This document shows, piece by piece, positions 15,390 through 26,124 of a stretch of 64,000 bases of DNA (position 1 is its first letter; the number at the start of each line of letters is the position of its first letter). The stretch is from Pseudonocardia hierapolitana (lineage in GTDB: Bacteria > Actinomycetota > Actinomycetes > Mycobacteriales > Pseudonocardiaceae), in the NCBI RefSeq assembly GCF_007994075.1, contig NZ_VIWU01000001.1, positions 6,324,001 to 6,388,000 of the forward strand. Reading direction: 5' to 3'. Position numbers and translations under genes: made by a program. The notes beneath the pieces were generated by a model. The model had not been told where the DNA came from and ran no database searches. It worked only from the letters and a program-made list of their open reading frames with translations.

Positions 15390-16346
15390 ATGATCGATCT
15401 GCGCAGGCTGCACGTCCTGCGGATGCTCGACGAGCACGGCACCGTCACGGCCGCCGCGGCGGCGCTGCACCTCACGCCGTCCGCGGTGTCCCAGCAGATC
15501 CGGCTGCTCGGCCGGGACACCGGCGTCGACCTCCTGGAGCGGGTGGGTCGCGGGGTGCGGCTCACGCCGTCCGCGCGGGTACTGCTCGGCCACGCCGACC
15601 GGCTCTACGCCGACTGGGAACGCGTGCTCGCCGAGGCGACCGCCGCCCCCGCGGGCGGGGTGCTGCGGCTCTGCGGGTTCCCCACGGCGCTCGCCGCCCT
15701 GCTCGCGCCCGCCGCCGCAGCGCTGCGGGACGCACTGGCCGTCGAGGTCACGGAGGCGGGCAATGCCGAGTGCTTCGCGCTGCTGCTCGCGGGTGAGGCC
15801 GACATCGCCGTCGTCCTCCCGGCGCCGGAGGCGCCCCCGCGCGACGACCCCCGGTTCGACCAGCAGCCGCTGCTGCAGGACCCGTTCGACCTGGTGGTGC
15901 CGGCGGGTCACCCGCTCGCGTCGGCCGCCGAGGTCGATCTCTCCGCGGCCTCCGACGAGCCGTGGATCGGGGCCGACCGGGGCGATGACTCCGCGATCGT
16001 GCTGGCCGCGTGCAGCGCCGCAGGCTTCGCCCCGCGCATCGCGCACGGCGCGAAGGAGTGGAACGGGGTCGTCGCCCTCGTCTCGCACGGGTTCGGGGTG
16101 TGCCTGATGCCACGGCTCGCGCCGGTCCCGGCGCACCACCGGGTCGTGCGGATACCGCTGCGCCACCCCGCTCCGTCCCGGGCGGTGCTGACGTGCGTGC
16201 GCCGCGGGAGCGGTGCGCAGCCGGCGGTCGCGCGCGGGCTGGCCGCCCTCGCGGCGGTGGGTGCGCAGTCACCGCTGCCGCTGGTCGACGGCGAGCACGA
16301 CGAGGCCGTGCCGCACCGGCACACCTACCGGGCGGCTCCGTCCTGA
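15390..16346 (+). CDS. LysR-family transcriptional regulator
   Basis: 318 residues. The N-terminal winged helix is clear: LRRLHVLRMLDEHGTVTAAA, then LHLTPSAVSQQIRLLGRDTG. The co-inducer domain follows (GGVLRLCGFPTALAALLAPA, then FDLVVPAGHPLASAAEVDL). The C-terminal 20 residues are His/Glu-rich. ATG start 74 bases from the divergent exporter gene suggests the usual LysR arrangement in which the regulator controls its neighbour. The effector is unknown; an amino acid would suit an RhtA-like exporter. The 3' end overlaps the convergent OsmC gene by 22 bases. Confidence 0.88.
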   Translation: MIDLRRLHVLRMLDEHGTVTAAAAALHLTPSAVSQQIRLLGRDTGVDLLERVGRGVRLTPSARVLLGHADRLYADWERVLAEATAAPAGGVLRLCGFPTALAALLAPAAAALRDALAVEVTEAGNAECFALLLAGEADIAVVLPAPEAPPRDDPRFDQQPLLQDPFDLVVPAGHPLASAAEVDLSAASDEPWIGADRGDDSAIVLAACSAAGFAPRIAHGAKEWNGVVALVSHGFGVCLMPRLAPVPAHHRVVRIPLRHPAPSRAVLTCVRRGSGAQPAVARGLAALAAVGAQSPLPLVDGEHDEAVPHRHTYRAAPS

Positions 16347-16747
16347 CCCGTCGTCAGCACCGTGCGGATGGTCACCGCGTCGCGCAGCAGGACCGTGACC
16401 GGCGTGGTGTCGACCACCCCCGCCAGCTGTTCCTTCAGGTCCCGGCCGACCTCGCTGTCGACCGTGACGCGCCGGTCGAGCATCGGCGGGGTGCTCGGGT
16501 GCACGCCAACGTGCACCGTGACGGCGCCGGGATCGATGTGCCAGCGTTGCAGGAACGTGCGCACCGACATGGCCGTGCAGGCCGAGAGGGACGCCGCCAG
16601 CAGGCCGAACGGGGTGGCGCCGGGCGGCTCTTCCCCGGTGCCGTCGGGCACGGCGCAGCTCAGCTCGAGCCCGTTGACGCTCAGGTCCGCTGCCTCGCTC
16701 TCGGGGGACGGCAGGCGCGCGACGGACCAGACGTTCGGTTCTCCCAC
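16325..16747 (-). CDS. OsmC-family protein
   Basis: 140 residues. The OsmC layout is visible, with the peroxidatic Cys on the central helix (TPFGLLAASLSACTAMSVRT), then LQRWHIDPGAVTVHV and RRVTVDSEVGRDLKEQLAGV. The second Cys expected in the CPVSK-like motif is replaced (DTTPVTVLL), so the usual thiol peroxidase cycle is doubtful. GTG start. Cytoplasmic. Confidence 0.78.
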   Translation of the reverse strand: MGEPNVWSVARLPSPESEAADLSVNGLELSCAVPDGTGEEPPGATPFGLLAASLSACTAMSVRTFLQRWHIDPGAVTVHVGVHPSTPPMLDRRVTVDSEVGRDLKEQLAGVVDTTPVTVLLRDAVTIRTVLTTGQDGAAR

Positions 16748-16822
16748 CGCATCAGCCTAGAACCCCGCGGGTACTGCTGACGCAGCCCTCTCGGTGCCGG
16801 CGCGCCCCCGGTGAGCGGTCGT

Positions 16823-16838
16823 TCGAACGTGTGTGCGA
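16823..16838. promoter_or_regulatory. LexA (SOS) box upstream of uvrA
   Basis: TCGAACGTGTGTGCGA differs at one position from the actinobacterial SOS box TCGAAC-N4-GTTCGA. It lies 136 bases before the uvrA start codon, in a plausible promoter position, suggesting DNA damage induction. Confidence 0.7.
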
Positions 16839-16973
16839 TCCTCGTTCCGGCTGCCCGGCTCCCCGCAGCAGCCGCTCGCCGGGCCGACGCACCGGTTCTG
16901 TCGGTGGCCGCGCCTAGCATGGATCGAGGGCCGCCATCGGCCCTCCACCCGCATCTCAGGAGGCTTCCCCACC

Positions 16974-19886
<2,913 letters not shown>

Positions 19887-19894
19887 GTGCCGCT

Positions 19895-19920
19895 GGGGCC
19901 GACCGGGCAGGGTCGGCTCC
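19895..19920 (+). terminator. uvrA terminator hairpin
   Basis: A 10-bp stem (GGGGCCGACC with GGTCGGCTCC, one G-T pair) and a six-base loop lie nine bases past the uvrA stop. Confidence 0.7.
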
Positions 19921-20044
19921 GGGGACGTCGCCCGGGTGCAGGGATCGGGAGCGGCCGCTGGGCGCATGATCGATTCGATCACCACAGCAGCGCGTGACTC
20001 AGAGCTCCGAAGTACTTTCTCGCGATGATCATCACGTGGCGATT

Positions 20045-20097
20045 CCGACGAACGGCGCCCTCGTCGGATAGGTACCGACGAGGGCGCCGTTCGTCGG
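20045..20097. terminator. Long bidirectional hairpin terminator
   Basis: A perfect 23-bp inverted repeat (20045-20067 with 20075-20097, loop ATAGGTA) lies just before the stop of the convergent PPOX gene. It should end transcription from both sides. Confidence 0.85.
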
Positions 20098-20101
20098 ATC
20101 G

Positions 20102-20485
20102 CTACTGGTAGCTCACCGCCTCCGGCCGCACCACGATCACCACGCGGTGGGGCGCGTCGCCGGGCGGGCCGTCGAGCTCGAGGCCGTAGCGCTTCGCCAG
20201 CTCCGCGAAGAACTCCGCGTCGGGATCGGGCTCGCTCCGCTCCACCGTGCCGCGCACCTCGAGGTAGCGGTACGGCTTGTCCGGGTCGTTCACCGACATC
20301 GCGATGCGCGGCTCCGCCGTCACGTTGCGGTACTTCTGGCGGGTCGTCGTGTTGGTGAACCGCAGGTACTCGCCGTCCCAGGAGAACCACATCGGATTGG
20401 CCTGCGGGGTCCCGTCCGGGCGGACGGTCGCGAGGTGTCCGAAGAGCGGGCGGGTCAGCAGGTCCTCGTACTCGGCCGGGATCAT
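20102..20485 (-). CDS. PPOX-class F420-dependent oxidoreductase
   Basis: 127 residues with a pyridoxamine-5'-phosphate-oxidase-like split barrel: LTRPLFGHLATVRPDGTPQA, then NPMWFSWDGEYLRFTNTTTR and QKYRNVTAEPRIAMSV, and YLEVRGTVER. These motifs match the F420-binding actinobacterial group. The substrate is unknown. The ATG overlaps the stop of the aldo-keto reductase gene by one base, so the two are coupled, reductase first. Confidence 0.88.
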   Translation of the reverse strand: MIPAEYEDLLTRPLFGHLATVRPDGTPQANPMWFSWDGEYLRFTNTTTRQKYRNVTAEPRIAMSVNDPDKPYRYLEVRGTVERSEPDPDAEFFAELAKRYGLELDGPPGDAPHRVVIVVRPEAVSYQ

Positions 20486-21600
20486 CAGGCGGCTCCGTCG
20501 CCGTGCTCGATTGCCTCCGCTTCGCTCCGCCGGGCGAGCGGGCCTTCGAGGCGCCGTCCTGCTCCTCCGTTGCTCAGTCGCTCGTCCCTCGCTCCCTGCG
20601 CGCCTCCCCCGCAGGACAGCGCCGGCCCGCTCGCCGTGTCGCGCTCCACCCAGGTCATGTCCGGGTAGCGCTCGCCCGCGGGCTGCAACGCGTCGAGGCG
20701 GGCGAGGTCGTCGGCGGTGAGCGTGACGTCGAGCGCGCCTGCGTTCTCCTCCAGGTACCGGACGCGCTTGGTGCCCGGGATCGGGACGACGTCGTCGCCC
20801 TGCGCGAGCAACCAGGCCAGCGCCACCTGGCCCGCGGTCGCCCCGTGCGCCTCGGCGATCTCCCGCACCGCGCTGACCAGGGCCAGGTTGCGGTCGAGGT
20901 TCTCGCCCTGGAAGCGGGGGAGGGTGCGGCGGAAGTCGTCAGGGGCGAACGTGCCGGTGAGGGTGCCGGTGAGCAGGCCGCGGCCGAGCGGGCTGTAGGG
21001 CACCACGCCGATGCCGAACTCCCGGCAGGCCGGGAGCACGGCGCGCTCGATGTCGCGGCTGAACACCGACCACTCCGTCTGCACCGCTGCGATCGGGTGC
21101 ACCGCGACGGCCCGGCGGATGGTGTCGGCCGAGCCCTCGGACAGACCGAGGTGGCCGACGAGCCCGTCCGCCACGAGTTCGGCCATCGCGCCGACGGTGT
21201 CCTCGATCGGCACGGTGGGGTCGGGCCGGTGCAGGTAGTACAGGTCGATGTGGTCGACGCCGAGCCGGCGCAGCGACGCCTCGCAGGCCTGCCGGACGTA
21301 CTCCGGCCGTCCGTCGACGCCGGCCGGGCGGCCGTCCTCGCCGGCGATGATGCCGAACTTGGTGGCGAGCACGACCTCCTCGCGGCGGTCGGCCAGCACC
21401 TCGGCGAGCAGTTCCTCGTTGGCGCCGCGGCCGTACAGGTCCGCGGTGTCGAGGAAGGTGACGCCGAGGTCCAGCGCCCGGTGCAGGGTGGCGAGCGACT
21501 CGTCCCGGTCCGTCGGGCCGTACGCGGTGCTCATGCCCATGCAGCCGAGGCCGAGCGCGCTCACGGACAGGGGGCCGAGGGCACGGGTGGGTAGGGACAC
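20485..21600 (-). CDS. Aldo-keto reductase with an element-encoded C-terminal tail
   Basis: 371 residues. The catalytic Asp and Tyr ([19 protein letters not shown]), Lys (VVLATKFG) and His ([11 protein letters not shown]) of the AKR barrel are present, with the NADPH-binding end [19 protein letters not shown]. It resembles the YajO/AKR13-type enzymes acting on small aldehydes or ketones. The normal end is near [19 protein letters not shown]; the last 45 residues come from a palindromic repeat also present in the P450 at 22118-23437. GTG start at 21600 behind GGAGAC. Divergent from nothing; transcribed with MerR upstream. Confidence 0.9.
   Translation of the reverse strand: MSLPTRALGPLSVSALGLGCMGMSTAYGPTDRDESLATLHRALDLGVTFLDTADLYGRGANEELLAEVLADRREEVVLATKFGIIAGEDGRPAGVDGRPEYVRQACEASLRRLGVDHIDLYYLHRPDPTVPIEDTVGAMAELVADGLVGHLGLSEGSADTIRRAVAVHPIAAVQTEWSVFSRDIERAVLPACREFGIGVVPYSPLGRGLLTGTLTGTFAPDDFRRTLPRFQGENLDRNLALVSAVREIAEAHGATAGQVALAWLLAQGDDVVPIPGTKRVRYLEENAGALDVTLTADDLARLDALQPAGERYPDMTWVERDTASGPALSCGGGAQGARDERLSNGGAGRRLEGPLARRSEAEAIEHGDGAA
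20507..20634 (-). repeat. Palindromic coding element, copy 1 (in the aldo-keto reductase)
   Basis: About 124 bp align without gaps to 22503-22626 at roughly 88% identity. Outer arms GCGAGCGGGCC (20534-20544) and GGCCCGCTCGC (20624-20634) are perfectly complementary. Inner arms GGCGCCGTCCTGC and GCAGGACAGCGCC pair with one mismatch. Read on the minus strand in the gene's frame it encodes [20 protein letters not shown] and then [16 protein letters not shown]. Confidence 0.9.
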
Positions 21601-21646
21601 AGATGTCTCCTGGGGTGAAGGGTGATCCGAGAAGCCGAGCGGTGGG

Positions 21647-22075
21647 TCAGGGCTGAGCGTGCCCGCCGTAGGCGGCGATCTTGAACTCGATCGTGTCGAG
21701 GGCGAACGTGAGCTCCTGGATCTGCGCGCGGACCGCCTCGCGGTGGGCGAGCATCATCTCCAGCCGCTCCGGCACGCTGGCCTCGCCCTCGGCGACGAGG
21801 GCGATGTAGCGCTGCAGGTCGCGGATGGACATCCCCGTCATCCGCAGCCGGTTGAGGAACACCACGCGGGCGTAGTCACCGGCGTTGTAGATCCGGTGCC
21901 CGGTGGCGTCGCGCGCGACCGTCAGCAGCCCGATCCGCTCGTAGTACCGCAACGTGTGGGCGGAGACACCGGTGCGTTCGGCCATCTCGGCGATCGTCAG
22001 CGTCGCGTCCGGAGCCGGAACCGCCGCGTCCTGCCTCTGCAGGCGGTCCAGTGCGGCGTCCACCGATGCGGTCAT
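21647..22075 (-). CDS. MerR-family transcriptional regulator
   Basis: 142 residues. The MerR winged helix is typical: [20 protein letters not shown], then [20 protein letters not shown]. The dimerisation coil follows ([20 protein letters not shown]). No Cys cluster is present, so it is not a metal sensor of the classical type. The ATG at 22075 is preferred; a GTG two codons upstream is possible. It lies just upstream of the aldo-keto reductase on the same strand and may regulate it, since MerR/aldo-keto reductase pairs are common. Confidence 0.88.
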   Translation of the reverse strand: MTASVDAALDRLQRQDAAVPAPDATLTIAEMAERTGVSAHTLRYYERIGLLTVARDATGHRIYNAGDYARVVFLNRLRMTGMSIRDLQRYIALVAEGEASVPERLEMMLAHREAVRAQIQELTFALDTIEFKIAAYGGHAQP

Positions 22076-22117
22076 GTCCACGACGCTAGGCCTTCGAGCG
22101 CGCTCTAACGCAAGCCT

Positions 22118-23437
22118 CTACCAGGCGACCGGGAGGTGGTGCACGCCATAGATCGTGGAGTGGGTGCGCAGCGGCACGTCGGCGGGGTCGCAGTCGAGCC
22201 GCAGCGTCGGGAACCGGCTGAGGAGCGCGGGGAAGGCCACCCGCATCTCCACGCGGGCCAGCTGCTGGCCGAGGCACTGGTGGATCCCGTGGCCCAGCGT
22301 CAGGTGGCCGGTGGCCCGCCTGCGCAGGTCGAGGGTGTCGGGGTCCGGGTACTGCGCGGGGTCGCGGTTGGCGGCCTGCACGGCCAGCGTGACGCTCTCG
22401 CCCGCCCGGATCAGCTGCCCCTCCACCTCGACGTCCTCGAGCGCGGCGCGGATGTTGGTGTGGGTGATCGTCAGGAAGCGCAGCAGCTCCTCCACCGCCG
22501 TATCGATGGCTTCGGCTCCGCTCCGGCGGGCTTGCGGGCCCTCGAGGCGCCGTCCTGCTCCTCCGGTGCTCGGTCGCTCGTTCCTCGCTCCCTGCGCGCC
22601 TCCCCCGCAGGACGACGCCGGTCCGCAAGCGTCGGCGATCGCGGGGGCGGAGCGCAACGCGGCGAGCTGGTCCGGGTGGCGCAGCAGCGCGAACGTGCCG
22701 AGGCCGAGCATGTTCGCCGTGGTGTCGAGGCCCGCCCCGAGCAGGAAGGCGCCGGTGCCGGCGAGCTCGTCGTCGGTGAGGTCGCTCTCGCACAGCGCGC
22801 TGAGGATGTCCTCGCCGGGGTCGGCGCGCTTGGCCCGCACCAGACCGAGCAGGTACTCGTGGAGCGCCGTCCAGGCGTCGGCCATCGCCTCCGGTTCGCT
22901 CATGCCGGTCAGCGTGTACACGTGGCGCTGGAAGGTCTCGCGGTCGGCGTACGGCACGCCGAGCAGCTCGCAGATCACCAGCGCGGGGACCGGCGCCGCG
23001 AACGCGGTCACGAGGTCGACCGGCGGGCCCTGCCGCTCCATGGCATCGAGCTGGGCCGCGGTGATCTCCTCGACCCGCTCGGTGAGCGCGCGCATCCGGC
23101 GCACGGTGAAGTAGCCGACGAGCAGGCGCCGCAGGCGCGTGTGCTCGGGCGGGTCGATCCCCGTGAGGTCGCCGACCGGGGCAGGCGGCAGTTGCGGCGG
23201 CGCGCCCTCGATCGGGAGGTGCATGAGCTCGTACCGGCTGCTGAAGCGGCGATCCCCGAGCAGGGTGCGCACGACCTGGTACCCGGTGGCCAGCCAGCCG
23301 TCGTGGCCGTCGGGGTAGGTCATCCGGACCAGCGGGTGCCGGTCGCGGATCTCGGCCAGCTCGGCGGGCGGGTCGAACGGCCGGTCCGGGTGGCGGACGG
23401 TGGGCAGGGTGGTGACGCGAGGGGCGAGCGAGGTCAT
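22118..23437 (-). CDS. Cytochrome P450 with an internal element-encoded insertion
   Basis: 439 residues. P450 motifs: C-helix GIDPPEHTRLRRLL, I-helix GAGLDTTANMLG, K-helix ExxR (EELLR), and heme-binding LGHGIHQCLGQQLAR. The expected first Phe of the heme loop is Leu, as in some bacterial P450s. Between the I-helix region (LLRHPDQLAALRSAPA) and the K helix (IDTAVEELLRF) there are about 41 extra residues from the palindromic element; without it the protein would have the usual 400 residues. It follows the ABC permease by 12 bases. It may modify a metabolite exported by that transporter. Confidence 0.9.
   Translation of the reverse strand: MTSLAPRVTTLPTVRHPDRPFDPPAELAEIRDRHPLVRMTYPDGHDGWLATGYQVVRTLLGDRRFSSRYELMHLPIEGAPPQLPPAPVGDLTGIDPPEHTRLRRLLVGYFTVRRMRALTERVEEITAAQLDAMERQGPPVDLVTAFAAPVPALVICELLGVPYADRETFQRHVYTLTGMSEPEAMADAWTALHEYLLGLVRAKRADPGEDILSALCESDLTDDELAGTGAFLLGAGLDTTANMLGLGTFALLRHPDQLAALRSAPAIADACGPASSCGGGAQGARNERPSTGGAGRRLEGPQARRSGAEAIDTAVEELLRFLTITHTNIRAALEDVEVEGQLIRAGESVTLAVQAANRDPAQYPDPDTLDLRRRATGHLTLGHGIHQCLGQQLARVEMRVAFPALLSRFPTLRLDCDPADVPLRTHSTIYGVHHLPVAW
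22503..22630 (-). repeat. Palindromic coding element, copy 2 (in the P450)
   Basis: Same element as at 20507-20634, in the same orientation and reading frame. The arms here are GCTTGCGGGCC (22530-22540) and GGTCCGCAAGC (22620-22630), which pair with one G-T mismatch though they differ from copy 1. It encodes [20 protein letters not shown] and then RLEGPQARRSGAEAID. Confidence 0.9.
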
Positions 23438-23449
23438 GGCGGTCCCCCA

Positions 23450-24226
23450 TCAGGCACGGTTGTAGAGGTGGATCGCCCAGAGGTAGCTGGCCAGGGCGAT
23501 GGCGGCGCTCCAGAGGAACGCGGCGACGGCGTCGGCGACCGGCGTGCCCATGAGCAGGCCGCGCACGGTCTCGATCACCGGGGTGAACGGCTGGTACTCG
23601 GCGAACCAGCGGAGCACGACCGGCATGGAGTCGGTCGGGACGAACCCGCTGCCGAGGAAGGGCAGCAGCATCAGCGGCATGGGCGTGTTGCTCGCGGTCT
23701 CGACGCTGCCCGCGCTCATGCCGAGCGCGACGCCGAGCCAGATCAGCGCGAAGGCGAAGGCGGCGATCGTCCCGAGCGCGGCGAGCCACCCGCCGACGCC
23801 CGCGGCCGGACGGAACCCGACGAGGACCGCGACGCAGGCCACGACGGCGACCGACAGCATCGTCTGGACCATGCTGCCCAGCACGTGCCCCGTCAGCACG
23901 GACGGCCGGAAGATCGCCATCGTGCGGAACCGGGCGACGATGCCCTCGGTCATGTCCATCGCCACCGACACGGACGTGCCGCTCACGGCGGTGCCCACGG
24001 TCATCAGCAGGATCCCGGGGGCGACGTAGGTGGCGTAGTCGCCGCGGCCTCCGCCGAGCCCGGCGCCGAGCGTGCCGCCGAGGACGTACACGAACAGGAG
24101 CAGGAAGATCACCGGCATCCCGACGAGCATCAGCGTCATCGAGGGGTAGCGCTGCATGTGCCGCAGCTGGCGGCGCAGCATGGTCGAACAGTCCCGGACG
24201 GGGTGAGCGGCGAGGGCGGTGGTCAT
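23450..24226 (-). CDS. ABC-2 type exporter permease (DrrB-like)
   Basis: 258 residues with six membrane helices. Typical DrrB features are LMLVGMPVIFLLLFVYVLGG, GDYATYVAPGILLMTVG and the conserved SNTPMPLMLLPFLGSGFVPT followed by WFAEYQPFTPVIETVRGLL. The ATG overlaps the stop of the ATPase gene (ATGA). Together they form a drug- or metabolite-exporting pump. Confidence 0.9.
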   Translation of the reverse strand: MTTALAAHPVRDCSTMLRRQLRHMQRYPSMTLMLVGMPVIFLLLFVYVLGGTLGAGLGGGRGDYATYVAPGILLMTVGTAVSGTSVSVAMDMTEGIVARFRTMAIFRPSVLTGHVLGSMVQTMLSVAVVACVAVLVGFRPAAGVGGWLAALGTIAAFAFALIWLGVALGMSAGSVETASNTPMPLMLLPFLGSGFVPTDSMPVVLRWFAEYQPFTPVIETVRGLLMGTPVADAVAAFLWSAAIALASYLWAIHLYNRA

Positions 24227-25203
24227 CGGGAGGTCGCCTCCTCGAGCGTCGGGCGGCCGGTGAGGGCGAGGAACACGTCGTCGAGGTCGGGGGTGTGCAC
24301 GGACAGCCGGTCGGCCTCGACCTCGAGGCGGTCCAGCTGGTCGAGCAGGTCGCGGATCTCGTAGGCGGTGCCGCCGCTGGCCACCTGCAGCGCCAGCGCG
24401 GCGTCGTCCCGGACGGCGCCGGTGAGCACCCGGACCGCCGCGTCGTACCCGGCGGCGTCGGGGAAGGTCAGCCGGACGTGCCCGCCGGGCACGAGGCTCT
24501 TCAGCTCGTCGGCCGTGCCGGCCGCGACGATCCGGCCGTGGTCGAGCACCGCGATGCGGTCGGCCAGCTGGTCGGCCTCCTCCAGGTACTGGGTGGTGAG
24601 CAGCACCGTGACGCCGGTGGCGGCGAGCTCGCGGATCATCTGCCAGAGCGCGCGCCTGCTGCGGGGGTCGAGCCCGGTGGTCGGCTCGTCGAGGAAGAGC
24701 ACCCGGGGGCGGCCCACGAGACCCATCGCCAGGTCGAGGCGCCTCCGCATGCCGCCGGAGCAGGTGGCGGCGGGCTTGCCGGCGGCGTCGGCCAGGTCGA
24801 AGCGTTCGAGCAGGTCGCGGGCCCGGCGACGGCCCTCGGCCCGGGGCAGGTGGTGCAGGTCGGCCATCAGGACGAGGTTCTCCTCGCCGGTGAGCAGGCC
24901 GTCCACGGCGGAGAACTGGCCGGTCACGCCGATCGCCGCGCGCACCGCGTCGGGGTCGCGGGCCGGATCGTGGCCTGCGACGCGGACGCTCCCGCCGTCC
25001 GCGGCGATGAGCGTCGAGAGGATGTTGACGGCGGTGGTCTTGCCGGCGCCGTTCGGCCCGAGCAGGGCGAAGATCGAGCCGGCCGGGATCTCGAGGTCGA
25101 GGCCGTCGAGCACGATCTTGCGGCCGTACGCCTTGCGCAGGCCGCGCACGATGATAGCCGCCGGGGCGGGCATGTCTGCGTCCTTGATCTCCGGGCTCCT
25201 CAT
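24223..25203 (-). CDS. ABC exporter ATPase (DrrA-like)
   Basis: 326 residues. Walker A is GPNGAGKTT (about 49-57), the signature is CSGGMRRRLDLAMGL and Walker B is [14 protein letters not shown], as in daunorubicin-type DrrA ATPases. The C-terminal domain (from about 235) contains LSVHTPDLDDVFLALTG, the usual DrrA end. The ATG at 25203 overlaps the stop of the DUF4097 gene; an internal ATG at 25173 with AAGGA before it is possible. Part of a five-gene run: RHH regulator, DUF4097, ATPase, permease, P450. Confidence 0.9.
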   Translation of the reverse strand: MRSPEIKDADMPAPAAIIVRGLRKAYGRKIVLDGLDLEIPAGSIFALLGPNGAGKTTAVNILSTLIAADGGSVRVAGHDPARDPDAVRAAIGVTGQFSAVDGLLTGEENLVLMADLHHLPRAEGRRRARDLLERFDLADAAGKPAATCSGGMRRRLDLAMGLVGRPRVLFLDEPTTGLDPRSRRALWQMIRELAATGVTVLLTTQYLEEADQLADRIAVLDHGRIVAAGTADELKSLVPGGHVRLTFPDAAGYDAAVRVLTGAVRDDAALALQVASGGTAYEIRDLLDQLDRLEVEADRLSVHTPDLDDVFLALTGRPTLEEATSR

Positions 25204-26060
25204 CGGGCGGCGGGGGACTCGGGGCGCCGGACGACGATGTCTCCGTGGGAGGTGCGGGTGCTGACGGTGGCGACCTCGTCGGACTCCCCGGGGCCGCTGG
25301 CCGCATCGAGGGTGTTGCGGACCCGGCCGAACTTCGTGTGCACGTCCAGCCGCGCGGCCGTACCAGGGCGGATGCCGATCTCGATGTGGCCGTTGGCGGT
25401 CTTGAGCGAGATGTCGCCGCGAACGATCTCGTCGACGCGGATGCCGCCGTTGGAGGTGGTGGCCGTGACGGCCGCCTGCACCGTGTCGATGGTGATGTCG
25501 CCGTTCGCGGACCGGCAGGTGAGGTCGCCCTCGACCCGGCCGACCTGGGTGGCGCCGTTCAGGTTCTTGATCGTCGTGGTGCCGCCGACCTCGTCGATGC
25601 GCACGGCGCCCGCGGACTTGATCTCGGCGGTTCCGCCGATCCGGTGCACGATGACCCGGCTGTTCGTGGCCAGCTTCGCGGGACCCGTGCGGTCGAGGGT
25701 GAGGTCGCCCATCGACGTGGCGAAGTCACAGCGTCCGAGTTCACCCGTGGTGTGCAGGTCGGCGATCCAGGCCTCGCCGTGTACCGCGGAGCCCGTGGGC
25801 AGCTCGATCTCGATGTCGAGTGCCCCGGCCGTCCGGGACGGGCCGAGCACGCGCCACGGCTGCGGAGCACGGATCTCCAGGTGGCCGTCGGCGAACTCGG
25901 TGCGGGTCCGCTCCGCGAGCTCGACGTCCTTGGCGTTGGACGGATCGCGCGGTCCGATCGTCACGACGGTGTCGGTGCGCTCGCTCGCCCGCAGCCGGAT
26001 GTCGGCGAGCGTGAGCGTGAGCGTGACGGTGATCGGTTCCGGGGTGGCGAATGTGGGCAT
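25200..26060 (-). CDS. DUF4097 beta-strand-repeat protein
   Basis: 286 residues and repeating beta strands typical of the DUF4097/DUF4098 family: GRCDFATSMGDLTLDRTGPA, then AEIKSAGAVRIDEVGGTTTI, GDLTCRSANGDITIDTVQAA and GDISLKTANGHIEIGIRPGT. These form a right-handed beta solenoid-like fold. Actinobacterial members often lie next to DrrAB-type transporters and a small regulator, as here. No signal peptide is seen, so it is probably cytoplasmic. The ATG at 26060 follows GGGAGGG. Its role is unknown; scaffolding or envelope stress sensing has been proposed for relatives. Confidence 0.85.
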   Translation of the reverse strand: MPTFATPEPITVTLTLTLADIRLRASERTDTVVTIGPRDPSNAKDVELAERTRTEFADGHLEIRAPQPWRVLGPSRTAGALDIEIELPTGSAVHGEAWIADLHTTGELGRCDFATSMGDLTLDRTGPAKLATNSRVIVHRIGGTAEIKSAGAVRIDEVGGTTTIKNLNGATQVGRVEGDLTCRSANGDITIDTVQAAVTATTSNGGIRVDEIVRGDISLKTANGHIEIGIRPGTAARLDVHTKFGRVRNTLDAASGPGESDEVATVSTRTSHGDIVVRRPESPAAR

Positions 26061-26124
26061 GGCAAAGCCCTCCCTCGTAGGAGTGATGGATGTGGAGGGG
26101 CCCCGGAGCGCGGGGCCGGAGCTG

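Noticed and set aside
20507..22630. The two long repeats as an insertion sequence or a composite transposon
   Set aside because: Each copy is only about 124 bp with no transposase, both are in the same orientation inside genes, and the genes between them look ordinary. A small palindromic element fits better.
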